This document shows positions 1-5,752 of a stretch of DNA of 6,810 nt, in pieces. Origin of the DNA: Kordiimonadaceae bacterium. GTDB taxonomy: Bacteria; Pseudomonadota; Alphaproteobacteria; Sphingomonadales; Kordiimonadaceae. Numbering within the stretch: the first letter of the stretch is position 1; the number at the start of each line of letters is the position of its first letter. Under the pieces are notes generated by a model. The model was not told the DNA's origin and did not search any database. It saw only the letters and a list, made by a program, of their open reading frames with translations. Where the stretch lies: the NCBI GenBank assembly GCA_016763495.1, contig JAESTR010000202.1, positions 1-6,810 of the forward strand. Reading direction: 5' to 3'. A program made the translations under genes and the position numbers.

Positions 1-1
1 A

Positions 2-154
2 TCAACAGGCCTTGCGTGGCGTATCATTGAAGCGGGTAACCGGCTGCAGATGGAAAAAATGTTCGCCGGGCTCTTTCTTCTAGCTGCAATTGGCATGGTC
101 ATTTTCTACGGCTTTTCAGCGTTAGAAAAAACTGTGCTTAAAAATCGTAGGTAG
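2..154 (+). CDS. ABC transporter permease, C-terminal fragment
   Basis: An open frame enters from the left edge and stops at TAG 152-154, giving about 50 residues. It reads as the end of an inner-membrane permease of the SsuC/TauC/ThiX type (COG0600-like). A cytoplasmic stretch containing GLAWRIIEAGNRLQMEKMF is followed by one hydrophobic segment (roughly AGLFLLAAIGMVIFYGF) and a short basic tail (LKNRR). In this family the phrase with LQM..MFA and the final helix form the C-terminus, so the gene ends at its natural place. The substrate cannot be told from this piece; relatives import sulfonates, nitrate or thiamine precursors. The ATPase and binding protein would lie further left. No clear intrinsic terminator follows; a weak 4-bp CACT/AGTG hairpin near 193-208 is not convincing. 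Confidence 0.65.
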   Translation, partial: STGLAWRIIEAGNRLQMEKMFAGLFLLAAIGMVIFYGFSALEKTVLKNRR

Positions 155-311
155 TAGAAATTCCTAACTTTCTAACGCCGAGATTGTATTGCACTGTCTC
201 TTAGTGGTTTTCTTGAATGTTTTAGCAATCAGTTGTTAACCGATGGCTGTTATCCTCAAGTCGTTAGATACTTGGCCCAACCATATTGATTCATAAGATT
301 GAAGAGACCCG

Positions 312-677
312 ATGGCAAAAAAAATCTTGGTTGTTGATGATTCCAAAACCATTCGTGAAATGGTCGGCCATGCGCTTCGTAGGGCAGAATATGAAGTAAC
401 GGTTGCTTGTGATGGCTTGGAAGCACTTGAGGCAATAAACGAAACTAAGTTTGAGTTAATCATTACCGATATCAATATGCCCAATATGGGCGGTATTGAA
501 CTTATTAAAAACTTGCGGGCGGATGAACGGTGTAAAGTTACACCCATTTTGGTTCTTACTACAGAAACTGACGAGGGCCTGCGCCAAGAGGCAAGGGCAG
601 CTAATGCCACGGGTTGGATAGTGAAACCTTTCTTCCCGGAAAAGCTTATAAGTGTCGTCAACAAAGTGATTGCTTGA
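312..677 (+). CDS. Single-domain CheY-type response regulator
   Basis: A 121-residue protein consisting of one receiver domain with no output domain. The acidic pocket is D9-D10, the phospho-acceptor is D53 in TDINMP, the conserved Thr is T83 (LTTE), and the conserved Lys is K105 in VKPF. All residues needed for phosphorylation are present. The position that is Tyr106 in E. coli CheY, the switch aromatic, is W102 here, which is common in alphaproteobacterial CheY-like proteins. It should take phosphate from a histidine kinase and act by protein contact, for example at a flagellar motor or as a phosphate sink or relay. The start follows a GAAGAG ribosome site at 301-306. No kinase, chemotaxis or flagellar gene is adjacent, so the partner is unknown and a cheY symbol would be a guess. 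Confidence 0.9.
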   Translation: MAKKILVVDDSKTIREMVGHALRRAEYEVTVACDGLEALEAINETKFELIITDINMPNMGGIELIKNLRADERCKVTPILVLTTETDEGLRQEARAANATGWIVKPFFPEKLISVVNKVIA

Positions 678-703
678 CCTCTTCCATTACCTCGCACTTA
701 TAA
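674..703 (+). promoter_or_regulatory. Candidate sigma-70 promoter before ctaA
   Basis: TTGACC at 674-679 and TTATAA at 698-703 are separated by 18 bases. The first hexamer overlaps the stop codon of the receiver gene. Transcription would start near 710 and leave a leader of about 70 nt before ctaA. This is a match by eye only, and read-through from the upstream gene is equally possible. Confidence 0.3.
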
Positions 704-777
704 ATAACGCTTTACAAGCTATTGGGTGCGGCGAAAAGCTACTTGCCATTCCGCCAGTGAACCAGTAGCAACACCAG

Positions 778-1809
778 ATGCATGTTCAAACGACAGATAA
801 AAACCGTATTGCAGTGGCTTACTGGCTGCTGTTCGTTGCCTTTTCTATCTTTTTGATGGTTATTGTGGGCGGGGCAACGAGATTAACGGAATCTGGTCTG
901 TCGATGGTGAACTGGAATCCTGTTACCGGAACGCTACCGCCTCTAAGCGAACAATCGTGGCAAAACGAGTTTTCTGACTATAAAAACAGCCCTGAGTATC
1001 AGATCAAAAACAGTGGGATGAGTTTAGAAGACTTTAAGGGCATATTCTATTGGGAATGGGCCCATCGTTTGTTGGGACGTTTGATCGGTTTAATTTTCTT
1101 CGTACCAATGTGCTGGTTCTGGCTAAAAGGCAGGATACCAAGCGGGTATAAGCCAAAATTAGTGGTGTTGTTTGTCTTGGGCGGTGCTCAGGGTCTGCTT
1201 GGTTGGTATATGGTCATGTCTGGTCTTGTGGACGAGCCAGCTGTTAGCCATTACCGGTTAGCCGCGCACTTGGGGCTTGCGCTATTTTTATTCGCGGCCA
1301 CCTTCTGGACCGCTCTTTCGCTTCTAAACCCGAAGCCAATTCTAATGTCAGCGGGTATGAAGCGATTGACCCACGCCTCGATGCTTGTACTTGTATTGCA
1401 GCTTTTTATGGGCGCACTGGTTGCCGGACTTAAAGCCGGGCACATTTTTAATACCTGGCCCCTGATGGGCGAAAGATTTGCCCCAGATGGCTTAATGAGC
1501 CTGTCACCGTGGTGGCGTAATTTGCTGGATAACGCTGTAACGACACAGTTTGACCACCGGATGGGCGCTTATGTTCTTACGGCTTTAGTGGTGGTTCTGT
1601 TCATTAAAAGCAGGGCAGAAGGTGCGACTGTATTAAAAGCATCATCGATTTTACTCGCGACTATTCTCCTGCAGATGGTTATGGGCATCGTTATGCTATT
1701 GCAATATGTACCTGTTTCATGGGGTACTGCTCACCAAGGGGGCGGGGTGTTAGTGCTCGCTGCGTTAACTTATTTGATGCATCTTGGCCGTAGGAATACC
1801 GCAAAATGA
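778..1809 (+). CDS. ctaA: Heme A synthase (COX15/CtaA)
   Basis: This 343-residue polytopic inner-membrane protein converts heme O to heme A for aa3-type cytochrome c oxidase by oxidising the C8 methyl to a formyl group. Family marks in order: TM1 followed by GGATRLTESGLSM (about 31-43); H96 in EWAHRLLGR; H158 and H164 in SHYRLAAHL; GLKAGHIFNTWPLMG (217-231); H260 in FDHRMGAY; H319 in GTAHQGGG. The histidines in the helix pairs are the expected heme ligands. About eight membrane segments can be seen, and the length fits the long alphaproteobacterial form. The ATG at 778 is the first possible start, since an in-frame TAG lies at 766-768; no clear Shine-Dalgarno precedes it. The stop TGA overlaps an ATG at 1806 (ATGA). 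Its last 65 bases recur, diverged, at 2574-2638. Confidence 0.95.
   Translation: MHVQTTDKNRIAVAYWLLFVAFSIFLMVIVGGATRLTESGLSMVNWNPVTGTLPPLSEQSWQNEFSDYKNSPEYQIKNSGMSLEDFKGIFYWEWAHRLLGRLIGLIFFVPMCWFWLKGRIPSGYKPKLVVLFVLGGAQGLLGWYMVMSGLVDEPAVSHYRLAAHLGLALFLFAATFWTALSLLNPKPILMSAGMKRLTHASMLVLVLQLFMGALVAGLKAGHIFNTWPLMGERFAPDGLMSLSPWWRNLLDNAVTTQFDHRMGAYVLTALVVVLFIKSRAEGATVLKASSILLATILLQMVMGIVMLLQYVPVSWGTAHQGGGVLVLAALTYLMHLGRRNTAK
1745..1809 (+). repeat. Direct repeat copy 1: 3' end of ctaA
   Basis: The functional tail of ctaA matches 2574-2638 over 65 bases with no gaps, 50 identical by hand count. Two blocks are exact: 13 bases beginning GGGTGTTAG and 16 bases beginning TGATGCATC. Both copies end in AAAATGA, so each carries the ctaA stop codon overlapping an ATG. 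Confidence 0.85.
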
Positions 1810-1838
1810 ACAAAATCGCAGCACTTGAAGCGTTGTGA
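1806..1838 (+). other. Micro-ORF linking ctaA and the oxygenase
   Basis: Ten codons, MNKIAALEAL, begin at the ATG overlapping the ctaA stop (ATGA, 1806-1809). The TGA at 1836-1838 overlaps the GTG start of the oxygenase (GTGA, 1835-1838). This could be a translational-coupling relay, or the original N-terminus of the oxygenase cut off by a second frameshift. It is too short to judge by composition, so it is listed as a possible element and not as a proven gene. Confidence 0.3.
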
Positions 1839-2493
1839 AAAGGCAGATAAATGATATATCTGTTGCAAGCGGTCATGGTTTTTCCGGGCCTAAGGAACAA
1901 ACCCTAGATACTATCGCTGACGCAATACAGCAGCACGGGTATGTTGTTTTAACAGATGCACTTAATAGCGGTTTGCGAGAGTGCTTAGAAGCGCGGATAC
2001 AGGCTCTTGGGCACTCTGATTGGAAACTCGCCGGGATAGGTCGGGAGCAAGGGTTTCATCTAAATTCCAATATTCGAACGGATCATATTCATTGGATTAC
2101 TGGTGATGTGCCAGCTGAAACGAGTTTTCATACTTGGATGGAGACACTGCGTTGCGGCCTTAACCAGCGACTCTTTATGGGACGTTTGATTTTGAGGCGC
2201 ATTTCTCGAAATACCCTGAAGGAGCCTTTTATCAAAGGCACAGTGATGTGTTGTCAGGGCGAAACAACAGGATTTTATCCATGGTGTTCTATCTCAATCC
2301 AAATTGGGGTACAGAAGATGCTGGAGCACTAGTGTTATATTCTGGCACCGAAAATCGCCCAATCGAAACTATTGCTCCAAAACTAGGTACTTTAGTCCTT
2401 TTTCTAAGTGACAAATTTCCTCATGAAGTTATGAAAGCCAACCGCTCACGATTCAGTATCGCTGGGTGGTTTAGGGGCGCAGAGCAGCGTTAA
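1835..2493 (+). pseudogene. Frameshifted 2OG-Fe(II) oxygenase, prolyl-hydroxylase-like
   Basis: Two overlapping frames join into one protein of the SM-20/EGLN-like bacterial prolyl hydroxylase group, whose Pseudomonas member hydroxylates EF-Tu. Frame one (from GTG 1835) is good up to LNQRLFMGR (residue 117) and then becomes nonsense, ending at 2332. The family sequence resumes one frame over with FDFEAHFSKYPEGAFYQRHSD. Adding one T to the run at 2185-2187 restores 219 residues, a normal family length. The restored protein has the iron ligands H136 and D138 (HSD) and H197 (FPHEV), and the 2-oxoglutarate Arg R206 (RSRFSIAGWF). All catalytic residues lie after the break, so frame one alone would be inactive. 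The intact reading on both sides suggests either a recent mutation or a homopolymer sequencing error. The start is uncertain: GTG 1835 has only a weak GAAG upstream, and an in-frame TGA at 1826-1828 excludes earlier starts. Confidence 0.8.
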
Positions 2494-2509
2494 TTAAATG
2501 AATTTAATT
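2492..2509. repeat. AT-only inverted repeat at the oxygenase stop
   Basis: AATTAAAT and ATTTAATT form perfect 8-bp arms around a 2-base centre (GA). The repeat begins inside the TAA stop of the oxygenase (2491-2493). The hairpin would be weak and has no GC stem, so an intrinsic terminator is unlikely. It may be a protein site or chance in AT-rich DNA. Confidence 0.45.
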
Positions 2510-2573
2510 GTGTAGGATCTAAGGCAAAAGTCCGGGTTTGTGGCTACAACGTCTACGGTCGGTTATGGGAGTA

Positions 2574-2638
2574 GGGTGTTAGTGCTTGCAGCGCCTATTA
2601 ACCTGATGCATCTTGGCCGCAAGGAGACTGAAAAATGA
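2574..2638 (+). repeat. Direct repeat copy 2: orphan ctaA 3' end
   Basis: In the ctaA frame this stretch reads VLVLAA, three changed residues, LMHLGR, then KETEK and stop. The true ctaA tail reads VLVLAA, LTY, LMHLGR, RNTAK and stop. Of eleven differing codons, five are synonymous, so the copy diverged at least partly as coding sequence. The frame is open leftward to a TAG at 2513-2515, but recognisable similarity fades before about 2568 and no start exists. Its TGA (2636-2638) overlaps the cutA ATG. Its AAGGAG (2621-2626) now serves as the cutA ribosome site. Confidence 0.85.
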
Positions 2639-2979
2639 GTGAAACAACATCAACCGGGTGGGATACTGGCTGCGTTACAGTTTATGTAACGACTGAAAGT
2701 GAAGATATAGCCGTGCATATGGCAACCAAGCTGGTGAAAGACAGGCTAGTCGCCTGTGTTAACGTTCAAACGGGTGTTCGGTCTCTTTACGAATGGGACG
2801 GGGTTATTCAGCTTAATAATGAAGTCTCCCTTCATATGAAGACGACGACAGACAAAGTTGAGCAACTAATCGCAGCAGTTAAGGAAATGCACAGCTATGA
2901 TGTGCCTTGCATTACCGTAAGCCCCATTACTGACGGCAACGCTGATTATATGGACTGGGTTAAAAAGCAAGTTGCTTAG
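2635..2979 (+). CDS. cutA: CutA family divalent-ion tolerance protein
   Basis: A 114-residue protein of the small trimeric CutA1 family, which has a ferredoxin-like fold related to PII proteins. Family signatures are present in order: VYVTTESEDIA near the N-terminus (16-26), LVACVNV (38-44), GVRSLYEWDG with NNEVSLHMKT (47-70), HSYDVPCI (86-93; usually H-P-Y-x-x-P-x-I) and GNADYMDWV (101-109). The length is close to the family norm of about 105-115, with a slightly long N-terminus (MSETTSTGWDTG). E. coli CutA is linked to copper tolerance and cytochrome maturation, but the biochemical role in most bacteria is unsettled. A strong AAGGAG ends 8 bases before the ATG. The start overlaps the stop of the ctaA remnant, which suggests former translational coupling to ctaA. 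Expression probably depends on read-through from the ctaA side, since no separate promoter is evident. Confidence 0.93.
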   Translation: MSETTSTGWDTGCVTVYVTTESEDIAVHMATKLVKDRLVACVNVQTGVRSLYEWDGVIQLNNEVSLHMKTTTDKVEQLIAAVKEMHSYDVPCITVSPITDGNADYMDWVKKQVA

Positions 2980-3100
2980 ACACTGCAGTTCAGTTCGGAC
3001 TTCCGGGCTAATCTTACTATTCATGAAATTTTTTAATGCGTGACAAAACACAACCCTATTCGTGTTGTTATGCTTTTACGCATGGCCTATAGCCTTTCCC

Positions 3101-3982
3101 ATGAATGATGAAACTAAAGGCATGTTGTTAGGCGTTGCAGGCGTAAGCTGTTTTGGCCTGACGTTACCCATTACGCGCGTTTTTGTACCGTATATGGACC
3201 CGGTTTTCATTGGCTTGGGCCGTGCTGTCCTTGCAGCCCTTGTTGGCGGTTTGTTGCTTCTGCTGTTCAAAGAGAGGATTCCAGCGAAATCTACGTGGCT
3301 GCCACTGGTTATTGTTGCCCTGGGTGTGGTGGTGGGTTTTCCAGTTTTGTCGTCTTGGGGGATGCAATATGTGCCAGCCTCACACGGTGGTGTTGTGTTG
3401 GCATTGTTACCGCTGGCGACCGCTGTGATGGCTACATTTGTAACGGACGAAAAACCCAGCCCGCTATTCTGGGTGGCAGGATTGCTTGGTAGCGGGTTTG
3501 TGTTGGCTTACGCTCTAATAAGTGGGGCAGGATCATTTGGTGTTGGAGATATAGCTCTTCTCGCTGCTGTACTTTCTGCCGCTGTTGGTTATGCTGTTGG
3601 GGCGAAATTGTCCAAAACACTGGGTGGGTGGCAGGTAATATGTTGGGCCTTGCTGCTTTCGTTACCATTTATTACTTGGCCGGCAATTAACGCAGCTCCG
3701 GCTGATTTTTCAAGTTTGCCATCAGATGTGATCATCGGTTTTCTCTATCTTTCCTTGGTCAGCCAGCTTTCAGGGTTTTTCCTGTGGTACAAAGGGTTGG
3801 CGCTGGGCGGTGTCGCGCGGGTAAGCCAAGCTCAATTGTTGCAGCCCATTGTAACGATTTTGGCGTCTGTTTGGTTCGTAGGAGAAAAACTTGACATGGC
3901 GACAGTCATTTTCGCCGGGCTTGTAATTGCTACAGTTGGTGTCAGCCGGAAAGCTAAGGTTTACTCTGTTGCTCGTGCATAA
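3101..3982 (+). CDS. EamA/DMT-family membrane transporter
   Basis: A 293-residue inner-membrane protein with about ten hydrophobic segments in two homologous five-helix halves (about 8-137 and 148-282), the standard EamA architecture of the drug/metabolite transporter superfamily. Supporting marks are FGLTLPITRV in helix 1, RAVLAALVGG in helix 2, VPASHGGVVLALLPLATAVMA in helices 3-4, and the final GEKLDMATVIFAGLVIATVGV typical of the end of the second repeat. Members export amino acids, metabolites or drugs, and the substrate cannot be inferred here. The frame is open back to a GTG at 3062, which would add 13 residues. ATG 3101 fits the family start better, although neither has a good ribosome site. 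It lies 121 bases after cutA and may have its own promoter, which I could not identify. It ends three bases before the shared terminator stem. Confidence 0.88.
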   Translation: MNDETKGMLLGVAGVSCFGLTLPITRVFVPYMDPVFIGLGRAVLAALVGGLLLLLFKERIPAKSTWLPLVIVALGVVVGFPVLSSWGMQYVPASHGGVVLALLPLATAVMATFVTDEKPSPLFWVAGLLGSGFVLAYALISGAGSFGVGDIALLAAVLSAAVGYAVGAKLSKTLGGWQVICWALLLSLPFITWPAINAAPADFSSLPSDVIIGFLYLSLVSQLSGFFLWYKGLALGGVARVSQAQLLQPIVTILASVWFVGEKLDMATVIFAGLVIATVGVSRKAKVYSVARA

Positions 3983-3984
3983 AA

Positions 3985-4011
3985 AAAGCCGAGGGAAATA
4001 TCCTCGGCTTT
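3985..4011. terminator. Bidirectional intrinsic terminator
   Basis: A perfect 10-bp stem, AAAGCCGAGG (3985-3994) with CCTCGGCTTT (4002-4011), has a 7-base loop. Read on -, the stem runs into an unbroken T tract (the A run 3981-3987), so it is strongest for the oxidoreductase gene. On + the tail is TTTCGTTTCG, which is usable for the transporter transcript. It sits between the two convergent stop codons. Confidence 0.9.
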
Positions 4012-4030
4012 CGTTTCGACTGTAAACAAT

Positions 4031-5044
4031 TTAGTCGTCGGCTAAACGAACGACCTGTTTACCAAAGTTCTTACCCTGCAGCATGTCAATGAAGGCTTGA
4101 GGTGCGTTTTCAATGCCTTCAGCTGTAGATTCACGGTATTTCAGTTTGCCTTCTTTTAACCAGCCAGAGCCAACTTGTATCCACTCTTTACAAAGGTCTG
4201 GGTAGTTGAAGACGATAAAGCCTTGCATACGCACACTGCGGCCCACTAGCACGGCCATATTACGAGGGCCAGGTGGTAATTCATCAAGGGATGCCGCATT
4301 GTAGTTTGAAATCATACCGCACAGCGCCATACGTGCGTTAAAGTTGATGCTATTTATTACCGCTTCAAGTATCGGCCCGCCGACATTTTCAAAGTAAACG
4401 TCGATACCTTTTGGATTTGCAGCGCCAACGGCCTTGAACAGGTTTTCTGTTTTGTAATTGAAGGCAGCGTCAAAGCCGAGTTCATCTTTTAAGTATGCAA
4501 TTTTATCATCGCTGCCCGCGCTACCGGCAACATGACAGCCCATGTTCTTGCCTATTTGCCCAACAACTTGTCCAACGGCCCCTGAGGCAGCGGAAACAAA
4601 CAGTTGTTCGCCTTCTTTCAGCTCAGCAACACCCTTTAGGCCAACATACGCTGTCATGCCGGGCATGCCGAAAAGGCCTAGGTAATAAGAAAGAGGCACT
4701 AATTTAGGGTCAACAACTTGATACCCTTCGCCGTTAGTAACCGTGTAGTTTGCCCAGTTTCCCATACCGGAAAGATAGGTACCTTCAGCATGCGGGCCGC
4801 CATTTGAGGCGATTACTTTGCCGACAATACCCGCTTGGCAGGGTTTTCCGATTTCAAAAGGTGGCACGTAGCTTTTCACGTCATTCATGCGACCGCGCAT
4901 GTAAGGGTCTACAGACATGTAAATGGCCTTTATTACCATTTCACCAGCTGCTGGTTCAGGAACGGCAGTTTCTACCAATTCGAAGTTGTCGGTAGTAACC
5001 CAGCCACTCGGACGGCTCTTTAACAAAATTTGTTTGTTGCTCAT
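4031..5044 (-). CDS. Zinc-free MDR-family NADP-dependent oxidoreductase
   Basis: A 337-residue member of the leukotriene B4 12-hydroxydehydrogenase / CurA-like branch of the medium-chain dehydrogenases. These enzymes reduce the C=C bond of alpha,beta-unsaturated aldehydes and ketones with NADPH in the cytosol. Marks: YMSVDPYMRGRM (42-53); FGMPGMTAYVGL (125-136); the Rossmann loop AASGAVGQVVG (152-162); and FENVGG (218-223). The zinc-binding cysteines of alcohol dehydrogenases are absent, as expected for this branch. The frame is open 19 codons further, to 5101. MSNKQILLKSRPSGW at 5044 matches the usual family start and has GGAG (plus-strand CTCC 5053-5056) at good spacing, so the shorter form is chosen. 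It is a single-gene unit, convergent with the transporter. The palindromes upstream suggest a repressor responding to electrophiles or quinones, which is an inference. Confidence 0.93.
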   Translation of the reverse strand: MSNKQILLKSRPSGWVTTDNFELVETAVPEPAAGEMVIKAIYMSVDPYMRGRMNDVKSYVPPFEIGKPCQAGIVGKVIASNGGPHAEGTYLSGMGNWANYTVTNGEGYQVVDPKLVPLSYYLGLFGMPGMTAYVGLKGVAELKEGEQLFVSAASGAVGQVVGQIGKNMGCHVAGSAGSDDKIAYLKDELGFDAAFNYKTENLFKAVGAANPKGIDVYFENVGGPILEAVINSINFNARMALCGMISNYNAASLDELPPGPRNMAVLVGRSVRMQGFIVFNYPDLCKEWIQVGSGWLKEGKLKYRESTAEGIENAPQAFIDMLQGKNFGKQVVRLADD

Positions 5045-5067
5045 AGAAAATGCTCCGCTGCGATTGA

Positions 5068-5080
5068 TACCTATTAGGTA
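5068..5080. promoter_or_regulatory. Palindrome in the oxidoreductase 5' region
   Basis: TACCTA-T-TAGGTA is a perfect 13-bp inverted repeat about 24 bases upstream of the chosen ATG on -. It could be an operator half of a two-site arrangement with the element at 5095-5110, or a short mRNA hairpin before the ribosome site. Confidence 0.35.
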
Positions 5081-5094
5081 GCTCGAATTAAAAT

Positions 5095-5110
5095 AAGACA
5101 AATAGGTCTA
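5095..5110. promoter_or_regulatory. NemR-like operator candidate
   Basis: The element is AAGACA-AATA-GGTCTA. One half, GGTCTA, is an exact match and the other a 4/6 match to the TAGACC-N4-GGTCTA palindrome I recall for the TetR-family electrophile sensor NemR. Read on -, a TATAGA (-10-like) overlaps its edge. No regulator gene is adjacent, so any repressor would be encoded elsewhere. Confidence 0.3.
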
Positions 5111-5138
5111 TATTTTCTGTAGTTTACCGACTTATACA

Positions 5139-5168
5139 ATTTTAATTTTACATTAAGAAACCTTGCAA
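5139..5168 (-). promoter_or_regulatory. Candidate promoter for the oxidoreductase
   Basis: Read on -, TTGCAA (5163-5168) and TAAAAT (5139-5144) are 18 bases apart. Transcription would start near 5132, and the operator-like elements would then lie within the leader. It is a moderate match in AT-rich DNA and could be chance. Confidence 0.25.
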
Positions 5169-5459
5169 CAATTACTGCAACGGTGAAACAGGTAATAGCT
5201 TTCTTTGCCAGAGAAGGCATAATTGGAAAAGCGTTTGGTTTGCATATTTGTATATGTATCATGGTGCGCCTGTAACGTTATGCGCATGCGCGGTGTTGTG
5301 GTTGGGGAAAAGTGATTAAAATTTTGGACCCTCGATTATGTAAGGAAAGCACCTTTTGGGATGTCTTAACCTTGCCGCCAACGCCTCAATTGGCGCCGTG
5401 AGGACAGGACTAGCAGGGGCAGGTCCAGCAAACTGGGTAAGTCGTATATTTTTCTCCGT

Positions 5460-5509
5460 ACAGGTGGGACCCGGTAATATTACGGGTATTTATTGTGTGA
5501 TCACCCTGT
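5460..5509. repeat. Nested imperfect inverted repeats
   Basis: The outer arms ACAGGTG (5460-5466) and CACCCTGT (5502-5509) pair with one bulged base. Inside them, ACCCG (5469-5473) and CGGGT (5483-5487) flank the palindrome TAATATTA (5475-5482). GTGATCAC (5497-5504) is another 8-bp palindrome at the edge. As DNA this resembles clustered regulator sites; as RNA it could fold as a two-tier hairpin. Confidence 0.4.
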
Positions 5510-5622
5510 GAGGGCTATCCAAAGTGGCGTTTCCAGGTGGAAATATATGGGGTATATAAATACCTCTTATTTAACCTGATGTTTTCATTGCACAAATTAC
5601 TTAAACCGCCTAAATTTATGCA

Positions 5623-5650
5623 TTGACAGACGGTCAAAAATCCATATATT
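5623..5650 (+). promoter_or_regulatory. rplM-rpsI promoter
   Basis: TTGACA (5623-5628, full consensus) and TATATT (5645-5650) are 16 bases apart. Transcription should start near 5657, giving a leader of about 105 nt before rplM. This also shows that the longer open frame beginning with the TTG at 5623 is not the L13 start. Confidence 0.75.
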
Positions 5651-5662
5651 CCGCGCCAAGCA

Positions 5663-5704
5663 ATGAAACAGGGTGCTTTGTGCACTTTAACTTTATGTTT
5701 GTGA
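5663..5704 (+). other. Possible 13-codon leader ORF in the rplM 5' UTR
   Basis: The ATG at 5663 starts [13 protein letters not shown] and stops at TGA 5702-5704. It lies only about six bases after the predicted transcription start, so it would be nearly leaderless, and it has no ribosome site. Its composition (Leu, Thr, Cys) suggests no particular attenuator. It may be chance. Confidence 0.2.
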
Positions 5705-5741
5705 ATTTAACATTGGCTGGACGCGGCGCTGCTGCAAAGGT

Positions 5742-5752
5742 CGGTAACCGAG
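5742..5752 (+). promoter_or_regulatory. Small leader hairpin overlapping the rplM ribosome site
   Basis: CGGT and ACCG, extended to near-perfect arms in TCGGT-A-ACCGA, lie immediately before and partly overlap the GAGG (5750-5753) ribosome site. L13 autoregulates translation of its own mRNA in E. coli, so a structure here could take part in feedback. The stem is short and its stability is untested. Confidence 0.25.

Larger units (their letters stand above)
5111..5622. other. Long intergenic stretch with inverted repeats, no clear gene
   Basis: About 510 bases between the divergent oxidoreductase and rplM. The left third is AT-rich and holds the oxidoreductase promoter region. From about 5280 the composition is more balanced and several inverted repeats appear: GCGCATGCGC (5282-5291, perfect palindrome); CGCCAA/TTGGCG (5376-5381 with 5390-5395); CCAG/CTGG around CAAA (about 5425-5436); and the nested pair at 5460-5509. 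A 62-codon frame on - (5074-5262) lacks a ribosome site and overlaps the oxidoreductase leader. I recognise no tRNA, known riboswitch, 6S, SRP or RNase P RNA. An unknown small RNA or a decayed gene remains possible. Confidence 0.5.

Noticed and set aside
236..697. 153-codon frame on the minus strand opposite the receiver gene
   Set aside because: It covers the complement of a clear CheY-type gene and has no family resemblance.
2519..2545. AAAAGTCCGGG-like stretch reminiscent of RNase P RNA
   Set aside because: Only a short match; none of the other conserved RNase P regions are nearby.
3062..3100. GTG start 13 codons earlier for the EamA transporter
   Set aside because: No ribosome site and no family support for the added residues; not fully excluded.
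5045..5101. 19-residue N-terminal extension of the oxidoreductase
   Set aside because: MSNKQILL at 5044 matches the family start and has GGAG at correct spacing; the extension overlaps the palindromes.
5074..5262. 62-codon frame on the minus strand upstream of the oxidoreductase
   Set aside because: No ribosome site, no recognisable motif, AT-rich promoter-like DNA, and it overlaps the oxidoreductase leader and operator-like sites.
5425..5440. CAGGTCC followed by a CCAG/CTGG hairpin, reminiscent of SRP RNA
   Set aside because: It lacks the GGAAGG-type loop and GCAGCC that define the SRP RNA domain.
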